This document shows positions 13,798 to 23,629 of a stretch of 64,000 bases of DNA, piece after piece. The stretch is from Eubacterium sp. ER2 (GTDB lineage Bacteria; Bacillota; Clostridia; Lachnospirales; Lachnospiraceae). A program made the position numbers and the translations under genes. Each line of letters begins with the position of its first letter. Within the stretch, counting starts at the first letter, position 1. The notes under the pieces are model-generated. The model saw only the letters and a program-made list of their open reading frames with translations, did no database searches and was not told the origin of the DNA. Location of the stretch: contig NZ_JPJE01000021.1 of assembly GCF_000765215.1 (NCBI RefSeq), positions 60,639 to 124,638 on the forward strand, in the 5' to 3' direction.

Positions 13798-15096
13798 ATG
13801 GCAAAAGGTTCTGTAAGAAAGAAAGGCAAAAAGTGGTACGGACGCTTTTATATTGAAGATGAAAGCGGCAGAAAAGTGCAGAAAGAGTTTGCAGGCACAG
13901 AGAGCAAGGCGGAAACAGAAGCCATGCTCCGCAAAGCGATAGCGGACTATGAGGAAAAGCAGTTTGTCGGGAAAGCGGAAAACATCACGGTAGGCGATAT
14001 GCTGGATATGTGGGTAGAGGAAGAACTGAAACCCGGCAACTTAAGCAACGGGACGGTCATGTCCTATCAGGGAACGGTCAACCGTATCAAGCAATATCCC
14101 ATTGGCAAACGCAAGCTGAAAACCGTGACCGCCGACCATTTGCAGGCGTTCATTGATTTTCTGAGCTACGGTGGGACAAACCCGGACGGGACAACTTCAA
14201 AGCCCATGAGCAAAGGATATATGCTCCTGTTCTCGGCGGTGTTGCAAAATTCCTTCCGCTTTGCGGTTTTCCCGAAAAAACTGATTACCTTTAACCCTAT
14301 GCAGTATGTGAAGCTGAGGGGCAGGAAGCAGGAAACGGATATTTTCTCGGACAGTGAGGAAGATACTTCCAGTATTCCTACTATCACCCATGAACAGTTC
14401 CAAAAGCTGGAGGAATTTCTCAAGGCAAAAGATAATCCCGCCTTGCTGCCTGTGCAGATAGCGTACTACACGGGGCTTCGTATCGGGGAAGTATGCGGCT
14501 TGACTTGGCAGGATATTAACCTTGAGGAACAATATCTCACGGTACGCCGAAGCATGCGCTATAACGGAACAAGGCACACAACCGAAGTGGGAACGACAAA
14601 ACGGAGCAAAGTCCGCACCGTTGATTTCTGCGACACGCTGGCGGCAATCCTGCGGGCGGCGAGAACAGAACAGCGCAAAAACCGTTTCCGCTACGGGGAG
14701 TTTTATCACCTGAACTACTACAAAGAAGTAAAGGAAAAAGGGCGCACCTATTATGAGGTTTACAGCCTGCAAAGGACAGAGGAAGTCCCGGAGGATTACA
14801 AGGAAATCTCCTTTGTCTGCCTGAGAGCAGACGGGGCGTATGAAGCGCCGAGTACGGTAGGGATTATGTGCAGGGCGGCAAAGAAGAAAGTGAAAGGGCT
14901 TGAAGATTTCCATTTCCACACGCTCCGTCACACCTACACAAGCAATCTGCTTTCCGGCGGCGCAAAGCCGAAAGATGTGCAGGAACTTCTCGGACACTCC
15001 GATGTCAGTACCACAATGAACATCTACGCTCACTCTACAAGGGAAGCGAAGCGCACTTCCGCAAGGCTGCTGGATAAGGTGGTCGGCGGGGAATAA
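13798..15096 (+). CDS. int: Tyrosine recombinase/integrase of the mobilizable element
   Basis: A 432-residue integrase. I take ATG 13798 (MAKGSVRKKGKKWYGRFYI), which has AAAGGAG about 10 bases upstream. The ORF extends to 13726 without support. An AP2-like arm-binding N-terminus is followed by a core-binding domain (about 60-180) and a catalytic domain. That domain has Arg228 (TGLRIGEVCGL), the HTLRHTY box, LGHSDV and Tyr410 (MNIYAHS). An inserted segment of about 60 residues sits between the Arg and HxxR boxes, so it is longer than the left element's enzyme. It is the last gene, 75 bases before the right-end core repeat. Confidence 0.9.
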   Translation: MAKGSVRKKGKKWYGRFYIEDESGRKVQKEFAGTESKAETEAMLRKAIADYEEKQFVGKAENITVGDMLDMWVEEELKPGNLSNGTVMSYQGTVNRIKQYPIGKRKLKTVTADHLQAFIDFLSYGGTNPDGTTSKPMSKGYMLLFSAVLQNSFRFAVFPKKLITFNPMQYVKLRGRKQETDIFSDSEEDTSSIPTITHEQFQKLEEFLKAKDNPALLPVQIAYYTGLRIGEVCGLTWQDINLEEQYLTVRRSMRYNGTRHTTEVGTTKRSKVRTVDFCDTLAAILRAARTEQRKNRFRYGEFYHLNYYKEVKEKGRTYYEVYSLQRTEEVPEDYKEISFVCLRADGAYEAPSTVGIMCRAAKKKVKGLEDFHFHTLRHTYTSNLLSGGAKPKDVQELLGHSDVSTTMNIYAHSTREAKRTSARLLDKVVGGE

Positions 15097-15100
15097 AAAG

Positions 15101-15140
15101 TTGCCCTTGTTTCGGCTCGTAAGGGCAAAAACAAGGGCAA
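15101..15140 (+). repeat. Right-end arm-type repeats
   Basis: TTGCCCTTGT (15101-15110) is the exact inverted complement of ACAAGGGCAA (15131-15140). The 15121-15140 block copies the left-end repeat at 7924-7943 with one mismatch. Confidence 0.6.
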
Positions 15141-15171
15141 ACAGATAAGGTTTGAATGAAAAACAGGCGTG

Positions 15172-15183
15172 AAGCCTTGAAAA
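15172..15183 (+). repeat. Right attachment-core candidate
   Basis: AAGCCTTGAAAA, identical to 7834-7845. Host-like GC-rich coding sequence begins about 60 bases further on. Confidence 0.5.
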
Positions 15184-15241
15184 ATCAATGGTTTTTGAGG
15201 ATTAGATAGTTAAATATGAATTTATCCACAATCCACAATGT

Positions 15242-16087
15242 TCAGATGCGTTTACAGAGCAGCCTGCCCTTCCCCTCTCCAACCTTTCCCCCTGCCAGGA
15301 GATATTTTTTCAGATTTCTCTGAAGGGAGGTGCCCTCGGGCAGATCAGGAAGAGGGATGTCCGGGCGCTTGTAGACCCAGGTGAGGAAGGAGTCCGGCTC
15401 CGAAAACACATCGGTCACCTCGTATTCATCCTGGAAGGAGCGGATCCGGGATCCCTTTGGCAGACATTCCCTCAGCGCAGGGCTAAGAAGCCAGGAGGTG
15501 CAAAGGAAGGGAGCGCCCTTGTATGCGGGGGAAAAGCGGGCGATAAAGTCCCGTGCCATATCATAGGAGCGGTGGCGGGCCTCCGGGGAGAGATCCGCGT
15601 CCGATGGGATGTGGACGTGGACCGCTTTCCCTTCTCCGTCCTCTGTCAGTTCAAATTCCAGCGTGCCCAGGCGGAAGAGCCGGGCGGCCAGCTGTCGCAT
15701 GGTCCAGAAGTCCCGGTCAAATCCGAAGACGCCGTAGCTTTCCTGGTGTTCATTTATAAAGCGGGTAAAGCATTTCAGAGTTTCAATGTATATATCGCCG
15801 GAAATGCCAAGGGACTGATAGGAGCGCCAGGTTTCCCCGCAGCAGATGAGCATAAGGGTGAGGATTTTTATGCCAAGAGGGTCCTCGCCGATCAGCGCTT
15901 TCAGCCGCACCAGGGCGCTGTCCCAGGTAGCGGGGGTGAGAAGCTCCTCAAGCAGGGGACGGGCCTGGGGGAGGAGGTCTGTGAACTCCTTTGAGGACTG
16001 TATAGAAAGGACAGCGTCTGTGATCTCCGGGGGAAGGCTGATGGAGTGACAGAGTTCGGTAAGCTGAGTTGGTGATAAGATTTTCAT
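15242..16087 (-). CDS. GNAT-like acyltransferase-domain protein
   Basis: A 281-residue protein with no signal peptide. The two-part architecture matches the 'acyltransferase domain-containing' proteins with GNAT-like N and C domains (formerly DUF5596) that I know from Lachnospiraceae. The helical first half has 'LKALIGEDPLGIKILTLMLICC', and the second half has 'HVHIPSDADLSPEARHRSYDMARDFIARFSP' and 'CTSWLLSPALRECLPKGSRI'. The substrate is unknown. It is the first host gene after the mobilizable element, with high GC and no damage visible. It is divergent from asnS. Confidence 0.6.
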   Translation of the reverse strand: MKILSPTQLTELCHSISLPPEITDAVLSIQSSKEFTDLLPQARPLLEELLTPATWDSALVRLKALIGEDPLGIKILTLMLICCGETWRSYQSLGISGDIYIETLKCFTRFINEHQESYGVFGFDRDFWTMRQLAARLFRLGTLEFELTEDGEGKAVHVHIPSDADLSPEARHRSYDMARDFIARFSPAYKGAPFLCTSWLLSPALRECLPKGSRIRSFQDEYEVTDVFSEPDSFLTWVYKRPDIPLPDLPEGTSLQRNLKKYLLAGGKVGEGKGRLLCKRI

Positions 16088-16197
16088 AAAGGTACCTGCT
16101 TTCTTGTTTCCTGCTTTTGCAGTCTAACACATACTTCTGCAAAAAGAAAGGAGGCAGGGACTTCTGCCAATCCTTCCTTTTAAAACTGCTATCGGTG

Positions 16198-16206
16198 TGC
16201 TATAAT
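16198..16206 (+). promoter_or_regulatory. Extended -10 promoter of asnS
   Basis: TGCTATAAT is a perfect extended -10. The -35 region (TTTTAA, 17 bases upstream) is poor. Unlike proS further on, asnS shows no T-box sequence in its short leader. Confidence 0.6.
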
Positions 16207-16256
16207 GTTTGAAAGTGCTGAAAAAAAGATATAGATATCAGAAGGAGTAAATGATC

Positions 16257-17648
<1,392 letters not shown>

Positions 17649-17802
17649 GAGGGAGGCGGGACAGGCAGAGCGGATTGACAGGATAAAGGAAAGACAGCAG
17701 AGAAGGAATGACGAGGGGAACATCACACATTCACCGGAGATGGGGGAGCGCCGGGAGGGCGTCTCTCCTGCCGAAGGAGAGAATAAGGAGGTTCACGAAA
17801 GT

Positions 17803-18492
17803 ATGAATATCGTAGTAGTGGATGACGAGCGGGAGATCGCCGATGTCATCGAGCTGTATCTGCAGAACGATCAGTATACGGTCTACAAGTTCTATACAGG
17901 GCAGGAGGCCCTGGACTGTATCTTTGAGAAGAAGATCGACCTGGCCATTCTGGATGTGATGCTGCCGGACATTGACGGGTTCCAGATTTTGAAGAAGATC
18001 CGGGAGAAATACACCTTCCCTGTGATCATGCTGACAGCTAAGACCGAGTACATGGACAAGATCACAGGGCTCACCATGGGAGCTGACGACTACATACCCA
18101 AGCCCTTCAACCCGCTGGAGCTGGTGGCAAGGGTGAAGGCCCAGATCCGCCGCTACACCCAGTACAATGACGGCGGGAAGGAGCCGGGGGAGATCATTGA
18201 TTTCGGCGGGCTTCTCCTGAACCGGACGTCCCATGAGTGCATTTACAACGAGGTCCCTCTCACACTCACCCCCATAGAGTTTGACATTCTCTGGCTCCTG
18301 TGCGAGAACAGGGGCAAGGTGATCAGCTCCGAGGAGCTGTTCGAGAAGGTGTGGCACGAAAAATATTACAAAAACAGCAACAACACGGTCATGGTGCACA
18401 TCCGGCATCTGCGGGAAAAAATGAGTGCGCCTACCGGAACTTCAGACTTTATCAAGACAGTATGGGGAGTAGGTTATAAAGTTGAAGAGTAA
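17803..18492 (+). CDS. OmpR-family response regulator (VanR-like)
   Basis: A 229-residue regulator starting at ATG 17803 after AAGGAGG. The receiver domain has the acidic pair 'VDDERE', phospho-acceptor Asp51 ('LAILDVMLPDIDGF'), 'MLTAK' and 'PKPFNPLELVARV'. The C-terminal winged helix ends with 'NTVMVHIRHLREKM' and 'IKTVWGVGYKVE'. The overall text is closest to VanR-type regulators, which respond to cell-wall stress. No van resistance genes are nearby, so the target genes are unknown. It overlaps the kinase gene by 11 bases. Confidence 0.85.
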   Translation: MNIVVVDDEREIADVIELYLQNDQYTVYKFYTGQEALDCIFEKKIDLAILDVMLPDIDGFQILKKIREKYTFPVIMLTAKTEYMDKITGLTMGADDYIPKPFNPLELVARVKAQIRRYTQYNDGGKEPGEIIDFGGLLLNRTSHECIYNEVPLTLTPIEFDILWLLCENRGKVISSEELFEKVWHEKYYKNSNNTVMVHIRHLREKMSAPTGTSDFIKTVWGVGYKVEE

Positions 18493-19753
18493 TTACAGAA
18501 AATTAAAATTCAGTATTCTGCTGCAGACAGTGCTGGTGACAGCACTGACTGTACTTGTTGGCGGCTTTCTTCTGAATTACGTGATTGACGGGGTATACAA
18601 CGACAGCTTTGCGACTACATTTGTGGATATCCTGACAGCCTTTCATGTGGAAGAACAGACCGCCATTGATTTATATTGGAGCCTGATCGGGGACAACAAA
18701 GTGTTTTTCATGATCGTTGGGTTCCTCCTTTTGTTTGCCCTGTTTTTCTATGTGGCCCTGTCCAAGATGACTAAATATCTGGACCAGGTGGGGGACGGTA
18801 TCGAGAATATTATCTCCGAGTCCACAGAGCCCATCCACCTGATCACGGAGCTGAAGCCCATTGAAATCCGGCTCAACGAGATCAAGGCTACGCTGAAGAG
18901 GCAGGATCTGGAGGCCATAGAGAGCGAGAAGAAGAAAAATGACCTGGTGCTCTTCCTGGCCCATGACCTGAAGACGCCTCTCACCTCCGTGGTTGCCTAC
19001 CTGGCCATGCTGGACGCCCACCCGGACATGCCGGAGGCGGAGCGGGCAAAGTATATCCACATCTCCCTTGAGAAGGCTATAAGACTGGGAGAGCTGATCA
19101 ATGAGTTTTTTGACATTACCAAATTCAATCTCCAGGACATCGAGCTGGAGCCGGTGGAGCTGAACCTGTCCATGATGCTGGAGCAGATTGCGGACGAGCT
19201 CTACGGCGTTCTCCAGGAGAAGCAGCTCACCTGCGAGGTGGAGACGGAGGACGGACTGGTGGTGTACGGGGATCCGGACAAGCTGGCCAGGGTCTTTGAC
19301 AACATTCTCCGGAACGCCATAGCCTACTGCTATGCTGGGACGACCATACAGATCAGCGCCTGCAGAAAGAATAAGGATGTGGAGATTATATTTTCCAACA
19401 GGGGAAAGAAAATTCCGGGCACAAAGCTGCAGACTATCTTTGAGAAATTTTACCGCCTGGACGACTCCAGATCCAGCGAGACCGGCGGGGCAGGGCTTGG
19501 CCTGGCCATAGCAAAGGAGATCGTGGAGCTTCACGGGGGCAGGATCATGGCCAGGAGCGACGACGAGAAGACACAGTTTATCGTGACGCTGCCGTCTGAA
19601 AAAGAGCAGGAGGAAAAGGAAGAAAATGAAGTTCATACACATCGCGGACGTGCATTTAGGGGTGTCGCCCGAGGCAGGAAAAGCGTACAGCGGGGAGCGA
19701 AGCGGAGAAATCTGGGAAAGCTTTCGAAGACTGATAAGAGTGTGCAAAAATGA
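18482..19753 (+). CDS. Sensor histidine kinase (VanS-like) with odd basic tail
   Basis: A membrane kinase of 423 codons starting at TTG 18482 inside the regulator's end. Two membrane helices (about 10-32 and 75-97) flank a short extracytoplasmic loop. A HAMP-like linker follows, then the H-box with His161 ('FLAHDLKTPLTSVV'), the N-box ('NILRNAIAYC') and the G-boxes ('GGAGLGLAIAKEIVELHGG'). The domain ends near residue 380 at 'FIVTLPSEKEQEEKEEN'. The last 43 residues are basic and result from reading through the start of the next gene. That gives a 128-base overlap, unusual among otherwise tight genes here. Confidence 0.85.
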   Translation: MKSNYRKLKFSILLQTVLVTALTVLVGGFLLNYVIDGVYNDSFATTFVDILTAFHVEEQTAIDLYWSLIGDNKVFFMIVGFLLLFALFFYVALSKMTKYLDQVGDGIENIISESTEPIHLITELKPIEIRLNEIKATLKRQDLEAIESEKKKNDLVLFLAHDLKTPLTSVVAYLAMLDAHPDMPEAERAKYIHISLEKAIRLGELINEFFDITKFNLQDIELEPVELNLSMMLEQIADELYGVLQEKQLTCEVETEDGLVVYGDPDKLARVFDNILRNAIAYCYAGTTIQISACRKNKDVEIIFSNRGKKIPGTKLQTIFEKFYRLDDSRSSETGGAGLGLAIAKEIVELHGGRIMARSDDEKTQFIVTLPSEKEQEEKEENEVHTHRGRAFRGVARGRKSVQRGAKRRNLGKLSKTDKSVQK

Positions 19754-20687
19754 GGCGCCGGATCTTCTCCTGGTGGCCGGTGATCTGTTTCACAGGCAGC
19801 CCCTCCTGCGGGAGCTGAAGGAGGTGGACGGCCTGTTCGCCTCCCTGGAGAGGACGCAGGTGGTTCTCATCGCGGGAAATCACGACTATATGCGCAGGGA
19901 CTCCTACTACCGGACTTTTCAGTGGAGTGCCAACGTGCATTTCCTGGGCTCGGCGAGTGTGGAGGCTGTGGAGCTTCCCGCCCTTGAGACGGCAGTGTAC
20001 GGGTGCAGCTACCACGAGAGACAGATCCGGCAGCCCCTCTACGACAGCGCACCAGCGGCCGGGAGACAGAGAAGAGAGATCCTTCTGGCCCACGGTGGGG
20101 ACACAGACCACATTCCGGTAAGCAGGGAGGCGCTGGCCGGCCTGGGCTACGACTATGTGGCTCTGGGGCACATCCATATGCCTCAGGTGGTCATTCCGGG
20201 TCTTGCAGCCTACGCGGGGGCGCTGGAGCCAACGGACAGGAATGACACCGGGCATCACGGCTACATACAGGGGGAGATCACGGAGGATGGCTGCCGCTTT
20301 TCCTTTGTCCCCTTTGCATCCCGGGAGTATATCCACTGTGAGGTGGAGGTGGATCGCCGGACAACAGGCGCGGGTCTGGCGGATCTGATCTGGAGGAAGA
20401 TTGAGGAAAACGGAATACAGAACATGTATAAGTTTCTTTTGAAAGGGTATCGTGACCCTGATATCCTCTTTGATCTGGACGCCCTGGACAGGCGGGGGAA
20501 TATCATCGACATCGTGGATGAGACAAAGCCGGCCTGGGATCTGGAGAAGCTGTACAGAAACAATAAGAACAATCTGATCGGCAGATATATAGAAAGCTTT
20601 TCCGGAGCGGAAAAGGACAGCGTGGAATACAGAGCGCTCTTTGAGGGGATCAGCGCTCTCATGGAGACAAGAAGGGGAACAGAATGA
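19626..20687 (+). CDS. SbcD/YhaO-type DNA repair exonuclease
   Basis: A 353-residue metallophosphoesterase. The metal-ligand motifs are all present: 'HIADVHLG', 'GDLFHR', 'IAGNHDYM', 'LLAHGG' and 'ALGHIHMPQ'. It is the nuclease subunit of an SbcCD/Mre11-Rad50-like complex that trims DNA ends and hairpins. The wording is closer to B. subtilis YhaO than to SbcD. It starts inside the kinase gene and overlaps the ATPase partner by four bases (ATGA), so it is translationally coupled to both. Confidence 0.85.
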   Translation: MKFIHIADVHLGVSPEAGKAYSGERSGEIWESFRRLIRVCKNEAPDLLLVAGDLFHRQPLLRELKEVDGLFASLERTQVVLIAGNHDYMRRDSYYRTFQWSANVHFLGSASVEAVELPALETAVYGCSYHERQIRQPLYDSAPAAGRQRREILLAHGGDTDHIPVSREALAGLGYDYVALGHIHMPQVVIPGLAAYAGALEPTDRNDTGHHGYIQGEITEDGCRFSFVPFASREYIHCEVEVDRRTTGAGLADLIWRKIEENGIQNMYKFLLKGYRDPDILFDLDALDRRGNIIDIVDETKPAWDLEKLYRNNKNNLIGRYIESFSGAEKDSVEYRALFEGISALMETRRGTE

Positions 20688-22237
20688 AAATTCAGAAGCT
20701 GGAACTGAGACATTTCGGAAAATTCAGAGACAGGACCATCCTGCTGGGGGACGGCATACAGCTCCTTGGCGGGGAGAACGAAGCCGGGAAGACCACCGTC
20801 CACACTTTCATAAAGAGCATGCTCTTCGGCATGGAGAGAGGCCGGGGCCGGGCGGCGGCGGGCGACACCTTCAGCCGGTACGAGCCCTGGGACGGGGACG
20901 GTTTCTACGGGGGAGCCATAGAGTTCACCTGCGGGGGAAAGACCTTTCGGCTGGAGCGAAGATTTGACCGGCAGGCCAGGAGGGCGGAGCTTGTCTGCCT
21001 GGATGACGGAGAGCGTCTGTCTCTGGAGGACGGGGATCTGGAGATGATCCTGCCAGGGCTGGAGGCTGACAGCTATGAGGACACGCTGTACATTAGGCAG
21101 TCCGGCGCCCGGACAGGGCAGAAGCTGGCAGCGGAGCTGAAAAATTTCGCCGCAAATTATTCTGTTTCCGGAGATACGAGGATTGACCTTGCCTCTGCCC
21201 AGGAAGTGCTTCGGGACCATGAAAAAGCGCTGGACCGGCAGGCCAGGGATTACACCCGGGAGCGCCAGCGCCGCCGGGAGAAGATCGAGCAGGAGGCCTC
21301 CTATGTGTGGCGGGATATCCACCGGCTGGAGGAGGAGCTGGACCGGGTGCAGGAAGGACTGGAGCTGAAGAGGATCAAGGAAGAGAATGAGAAGAAGGAG
21401 AGCGAGAAGCGGATGATCGACGAGCTGCGCCCGGCGAGATGGCGGATCCATCCCCTTGAGGTGGCAGGTATCATCCTGGCGGTGATCATTCTCTTTGTCC
21501 TCATCCCCCGGCCCTGGAATTATGCCACATCGGTTGTGGTGGCCCTGGCAGGCGGGATCTATATCTGGAACCGCATGAAAGTGGAGAAGAAGCGGCAGAA
21601 GACAGTCCCCGAGCTGATGCTGGAGGAGATCACCCCGGAGGAGGAGCTGGCCTCAGCGGAGAAGCTGCTCTGGGAGCAGCAGCATCTGGAGGAGGAGAAG
21701 AAGGAGAAGCAGATCCAGTATGAGAACCTTCAGGAGGAGCTGACGGAGATGGGCGAGCTGGACAGCATCTACAAGGAGCAGGAGAAGAAGAGGGCTGCCC
21801 TGTCCCTGGCCCATGAACGGCTCTCCCAGGTGGCCCGGGACATGCAGACCCAGGTGCGCCGGGACCTGAACGGGGCTGTCTCCGGGATTATTCAGGGCAT
21901 CACAGGAGGGAAGTACACCAGGCTGCTGGTGGAGGAGGGGGCTCAGCTTATCCTCTTCCAGGACGGCCGCAGGATTTCCATGGGACAGGTGAGCCGGGGG
22001 ACTGTGGAGCAGGCCTACCTGGCCCTCCGGCTGGCGGCGGCAGATCTTCTCTACGAGGAGGAGTATCCCCTGATCCTGGATGACGTCTTTGCCAGCTATG
22101 ATGACCGGCGGCTCGCCAACACTCTTCGATGGCTGTCGAAGAACAGGGAGCAGGTGCTCCTCTTTACCTGCCACAGCCGGGAGGAGGAGATCCTCCGCCG
22201 GGAGTCCATCCCCTTTGACCGGATCGATCTTCCCTGA
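20684..22237 (+). CDS. Short YhaN/SbcC-like SMC-type ATPase with membrane helices
   Basis: A 517-residue partner of the upstream nuclease. Walker A 'GGENEAGKTTVHTFIKSM' lies at about residues 29-46, and signature and Walker B ('SRGTVEQAYLALRLAAADLL', 'PLILDDVFASYDD') lie near the C-terminus. Two coiled-coil arms flank a centre that is not a zinc hook. Instead there are two hydrophobic segments (about 258-276 and 281-294, 'VAGIILAVIILFVLIP' and 'SVVVALAGGIYIW'). YhaN-like proteins of Bacillus are nearly twice as long, so this is a reduced form that would be tethered to the membrane. Confidence 0.75.
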   Translation: MKIQKLELRHFGKFRDRTILLGDGIQLLGGENEAGKTTVHTFIKSMLFGMERGRGRAAAGDTFSRYEPWDGDGFYGGAIEFTCGGKTFRLERRFDRQARRAELVCLDDGERLSLEDGDLEMILPGLEADSYEDTLYIRQSGARTGQKLAAELKNFAANYSVSGDTRIDLASAQEVLRDHEKALDRQARDYTRERQRRREKIEQEASYVWRDIHRLEEELDRVQEGLELKRIKEENEKKESEKRMIDELRPARWRIHPLEVAGIILAVIILFVLIPRPWNYATSVVVALAGGIYIWNRMKVEKKRQKTVPELMLEEITPEEELASAEKLLWEQQHLEEEKKEKQIQYENLQEELTEMGELDSIYKEQEKKRAALSLAHERLSQVARDMQTQVRRDLNGAVSGIIQGITGGKYTRLLVEEGAQLILFQDGRRISMGQVSRGTVEQAYLALRLAAADLLYEEEYPLILDDVFASYDDRRLANTLRWLSKNREQVLLFTCHSREEEILRRESIPFDRIDLP

Positions 22238-22302
22238 TATCCCGCGGGGATCATCCCGTGACGGACAGAAGGGAAGTCATAGGAATGTAATGTATGGAAA
22301 AA

Positions 22303-22376
22303 GACAGGTTCTGTTTCCCGATGCCGAATTGTCCCTGCAATCCGGCTCCGGCGGAAACGGAACCTGTCCTTTTTTG
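22303..22376. terminator. Bidirectional terminator between yhaN-like gene and prs
   Basis: A 16-bp interrupted stem: GACAGGTTC (22303-22311) with GAACCTGTC (22360-22368), and GTTTCC (22313-22318) with GGAAAC (22353-22358). A-run on the left and T-run on the right let it work in both directions. Confidence 0.8.
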
Positions 22377-22409
22377 TGTATTCTATTCTGTTTTGGATCA
22401 GAGCTGTCC

Positions 22410-23594
22410 TTAGATTTCCTCGCCCCTGCGGTATTTCTCCACCACGTTCTGAATTCTCGCACTGGGGTTCAGGATGCTGCTGATGGAGCCGTCGTGGTTC
22501 AGTGTGTCGATCATGAGGGCGATGTACTTGCTCATGTCGCAGTTGATGTAGTAGGGACGTGAGAGCAGCTCCGGCGTCTGGTAGATCAGGTTGGTGGTCA
22601 GGATGCCGTTTATGATGCCCTCCTCGTAGGCCCTGTCGAATTTCTCCATACCGTTTGTGAAAAGCCCGAAGGTGGCGGCAGCGTAGATCCTCTTCGCGTT
22701 CCGCTGCTTCAGCTGGCGGGCTACATCCAGAATGCTGTCTCCGGAGGAGATCATGTCGTCCAGGATGATCACGTCCTTGCCCTCCACGGAGGAGCCCAGG
22801 AACTCGTGAGCCACGATGGGGTTGCGGCCGTTTACGATCCTTGTGTAGTCACGGCGCTTGTAGAACATGCCCATGTCCAGGTTCAGCACGTTAGCCAGGT
22901 ACACGGCACGCTCTGTGGCGCCCTCGTCGGGGCTGATGGCCATCATGTGGTCGCTGTCGATCTGAAGATCCTTGACTGTGCGCAGAAGTCCCTTTACAAA
23001 CTGGTAGGTGGGGCGCACGGTCTCAAAGCCGCTTAAGGGAATGGCGTTCTGCACTCTCGGATCGTGGGCGTCAAAGGTGATGATGTTGTCCACGCCCAGG
23101 TGAACCAGCTCCTGCAGGGCCAGGGCGCAGTCCAGAGACTCCCGGCTGCTCCGCTTGTGCTGGCGGCTCTCATAGAGGAAGGGCATGATCACGTTGAGAC
23201 GGCGTCCCTTTCCCCCGATGGCGGCGATGATGCGCTTCAGGTTCTGGAAGTGGTCGTCGGGAGACATGTGGTTTGTGTGGCCGGACAGAGAATAGGTCAG
23301 GCTGTAGTTGCACACGTCAACCATGATATAAATGTCCTTTCCGCGGACGGACTCTCCGATGATCCCCTTTGCTTCACCGGAGCCGAACCGGGGCACTCTT
23401 GCGTCGATCAGATAGTTGTCTCGCTCATATCCGCTGAAGACGACATCGTTCTTGTGCTCATGTCCGTCTTCCTTTCTCCATTTTACGAGATAGTCGTTGA
23501 CACGTTTTCCCATGTCCTGGCAGCCGTCCAGGGCGATGATCCCAAGGGCTCCAACGGGAATATTGTCTAAAATACGTTCATTTCGGCGCAGCAT
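22410..23594 (-). CDS. prs: Ribose-phosphate pyrophosphokinase (long form)
   Basis: A 394-residue PRPP synthetase making PRPP from ribose-5-phosphate and ATP. Visible features are the family 'PFLYESRQHKRSSRESLDCALALQEL' catalytic region, 'ITFDAHDPRVQNAIPLSG' and the PRPP-binding loop 'VIILDDMISSGDSILDVA'. It is about 75 residues longer than the usual bacterial enzyme, with an N-terminal extension and extra C-terminal residues. The loop reads DDMISSGDS rather than the common DDxxDTAGT. This long version is known to me from Clostridia. It follows dnaC by 35 bases in the dnaD-dnaC-prs run, and the AGGAGG site is clear. Confidence 0.85.
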   Translation of the reverse strand: MLRRNERILDNIPVGALGIIALDGCQDMGKRVNDYLVKWRKEDGHEHKNDVVFSGYERDNYLIDARVPRFGSGEAKGIIGESVRGKDIYIMVDVCNYSLTYSLSGHTNHMSPDDHFQNLKRIIAAIGGKGRRLNVIMPFLYESRQHKRSSRESLDCALALQELVHLGVDNIITFDAHDPRVQNAIPLSGFETVRPTYQFVKGLLRTVKDLQIDSDHMMAISPDEGATERAVYLANVLNLDMGMFYKRRDYTRIVNGRNPIVAHEFLGSSVEGKDVIILDDMISSGDSILDVARQLKQRNAKRIYAAATFGLFTNGMEKFDRAYEEGIINGILTTNLIYQTPELLSRPYYINCDMSKYIALMIDTLNHDGSISSILNPSARIQNVVEKYRRGEEI

Positions 23595-23629
23595 CTTATA
23601 AGGTACCTCCTGTTATTTGAAATATTTTC

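Larger units (their letters stand above)
7834..15183. mobile_element. Integrative mobilizable element carrying arsenic genes
   Basis: The element is bounded by the 12-bp direct repeat AAGCCTTGAAAA (7834-7845 and 15172-15183). Inside each end lies a same-orientation 20-bp repeat (7924-7943 and 15121-15140) differing at one base. Contents from left to right are tnpV, arsR-arsP-trx-arsC, a KTR protein, MobL relaxase, oriT-like hairpins, excisionase, XRE repressor and integrase. There are no conjugation (type IV secretion) genes, so transfer would need a helper. Its GC level is between the AT-rich left element and the GC-rich host. The exact ends are inferred, not proven. Confidence 0.65.
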
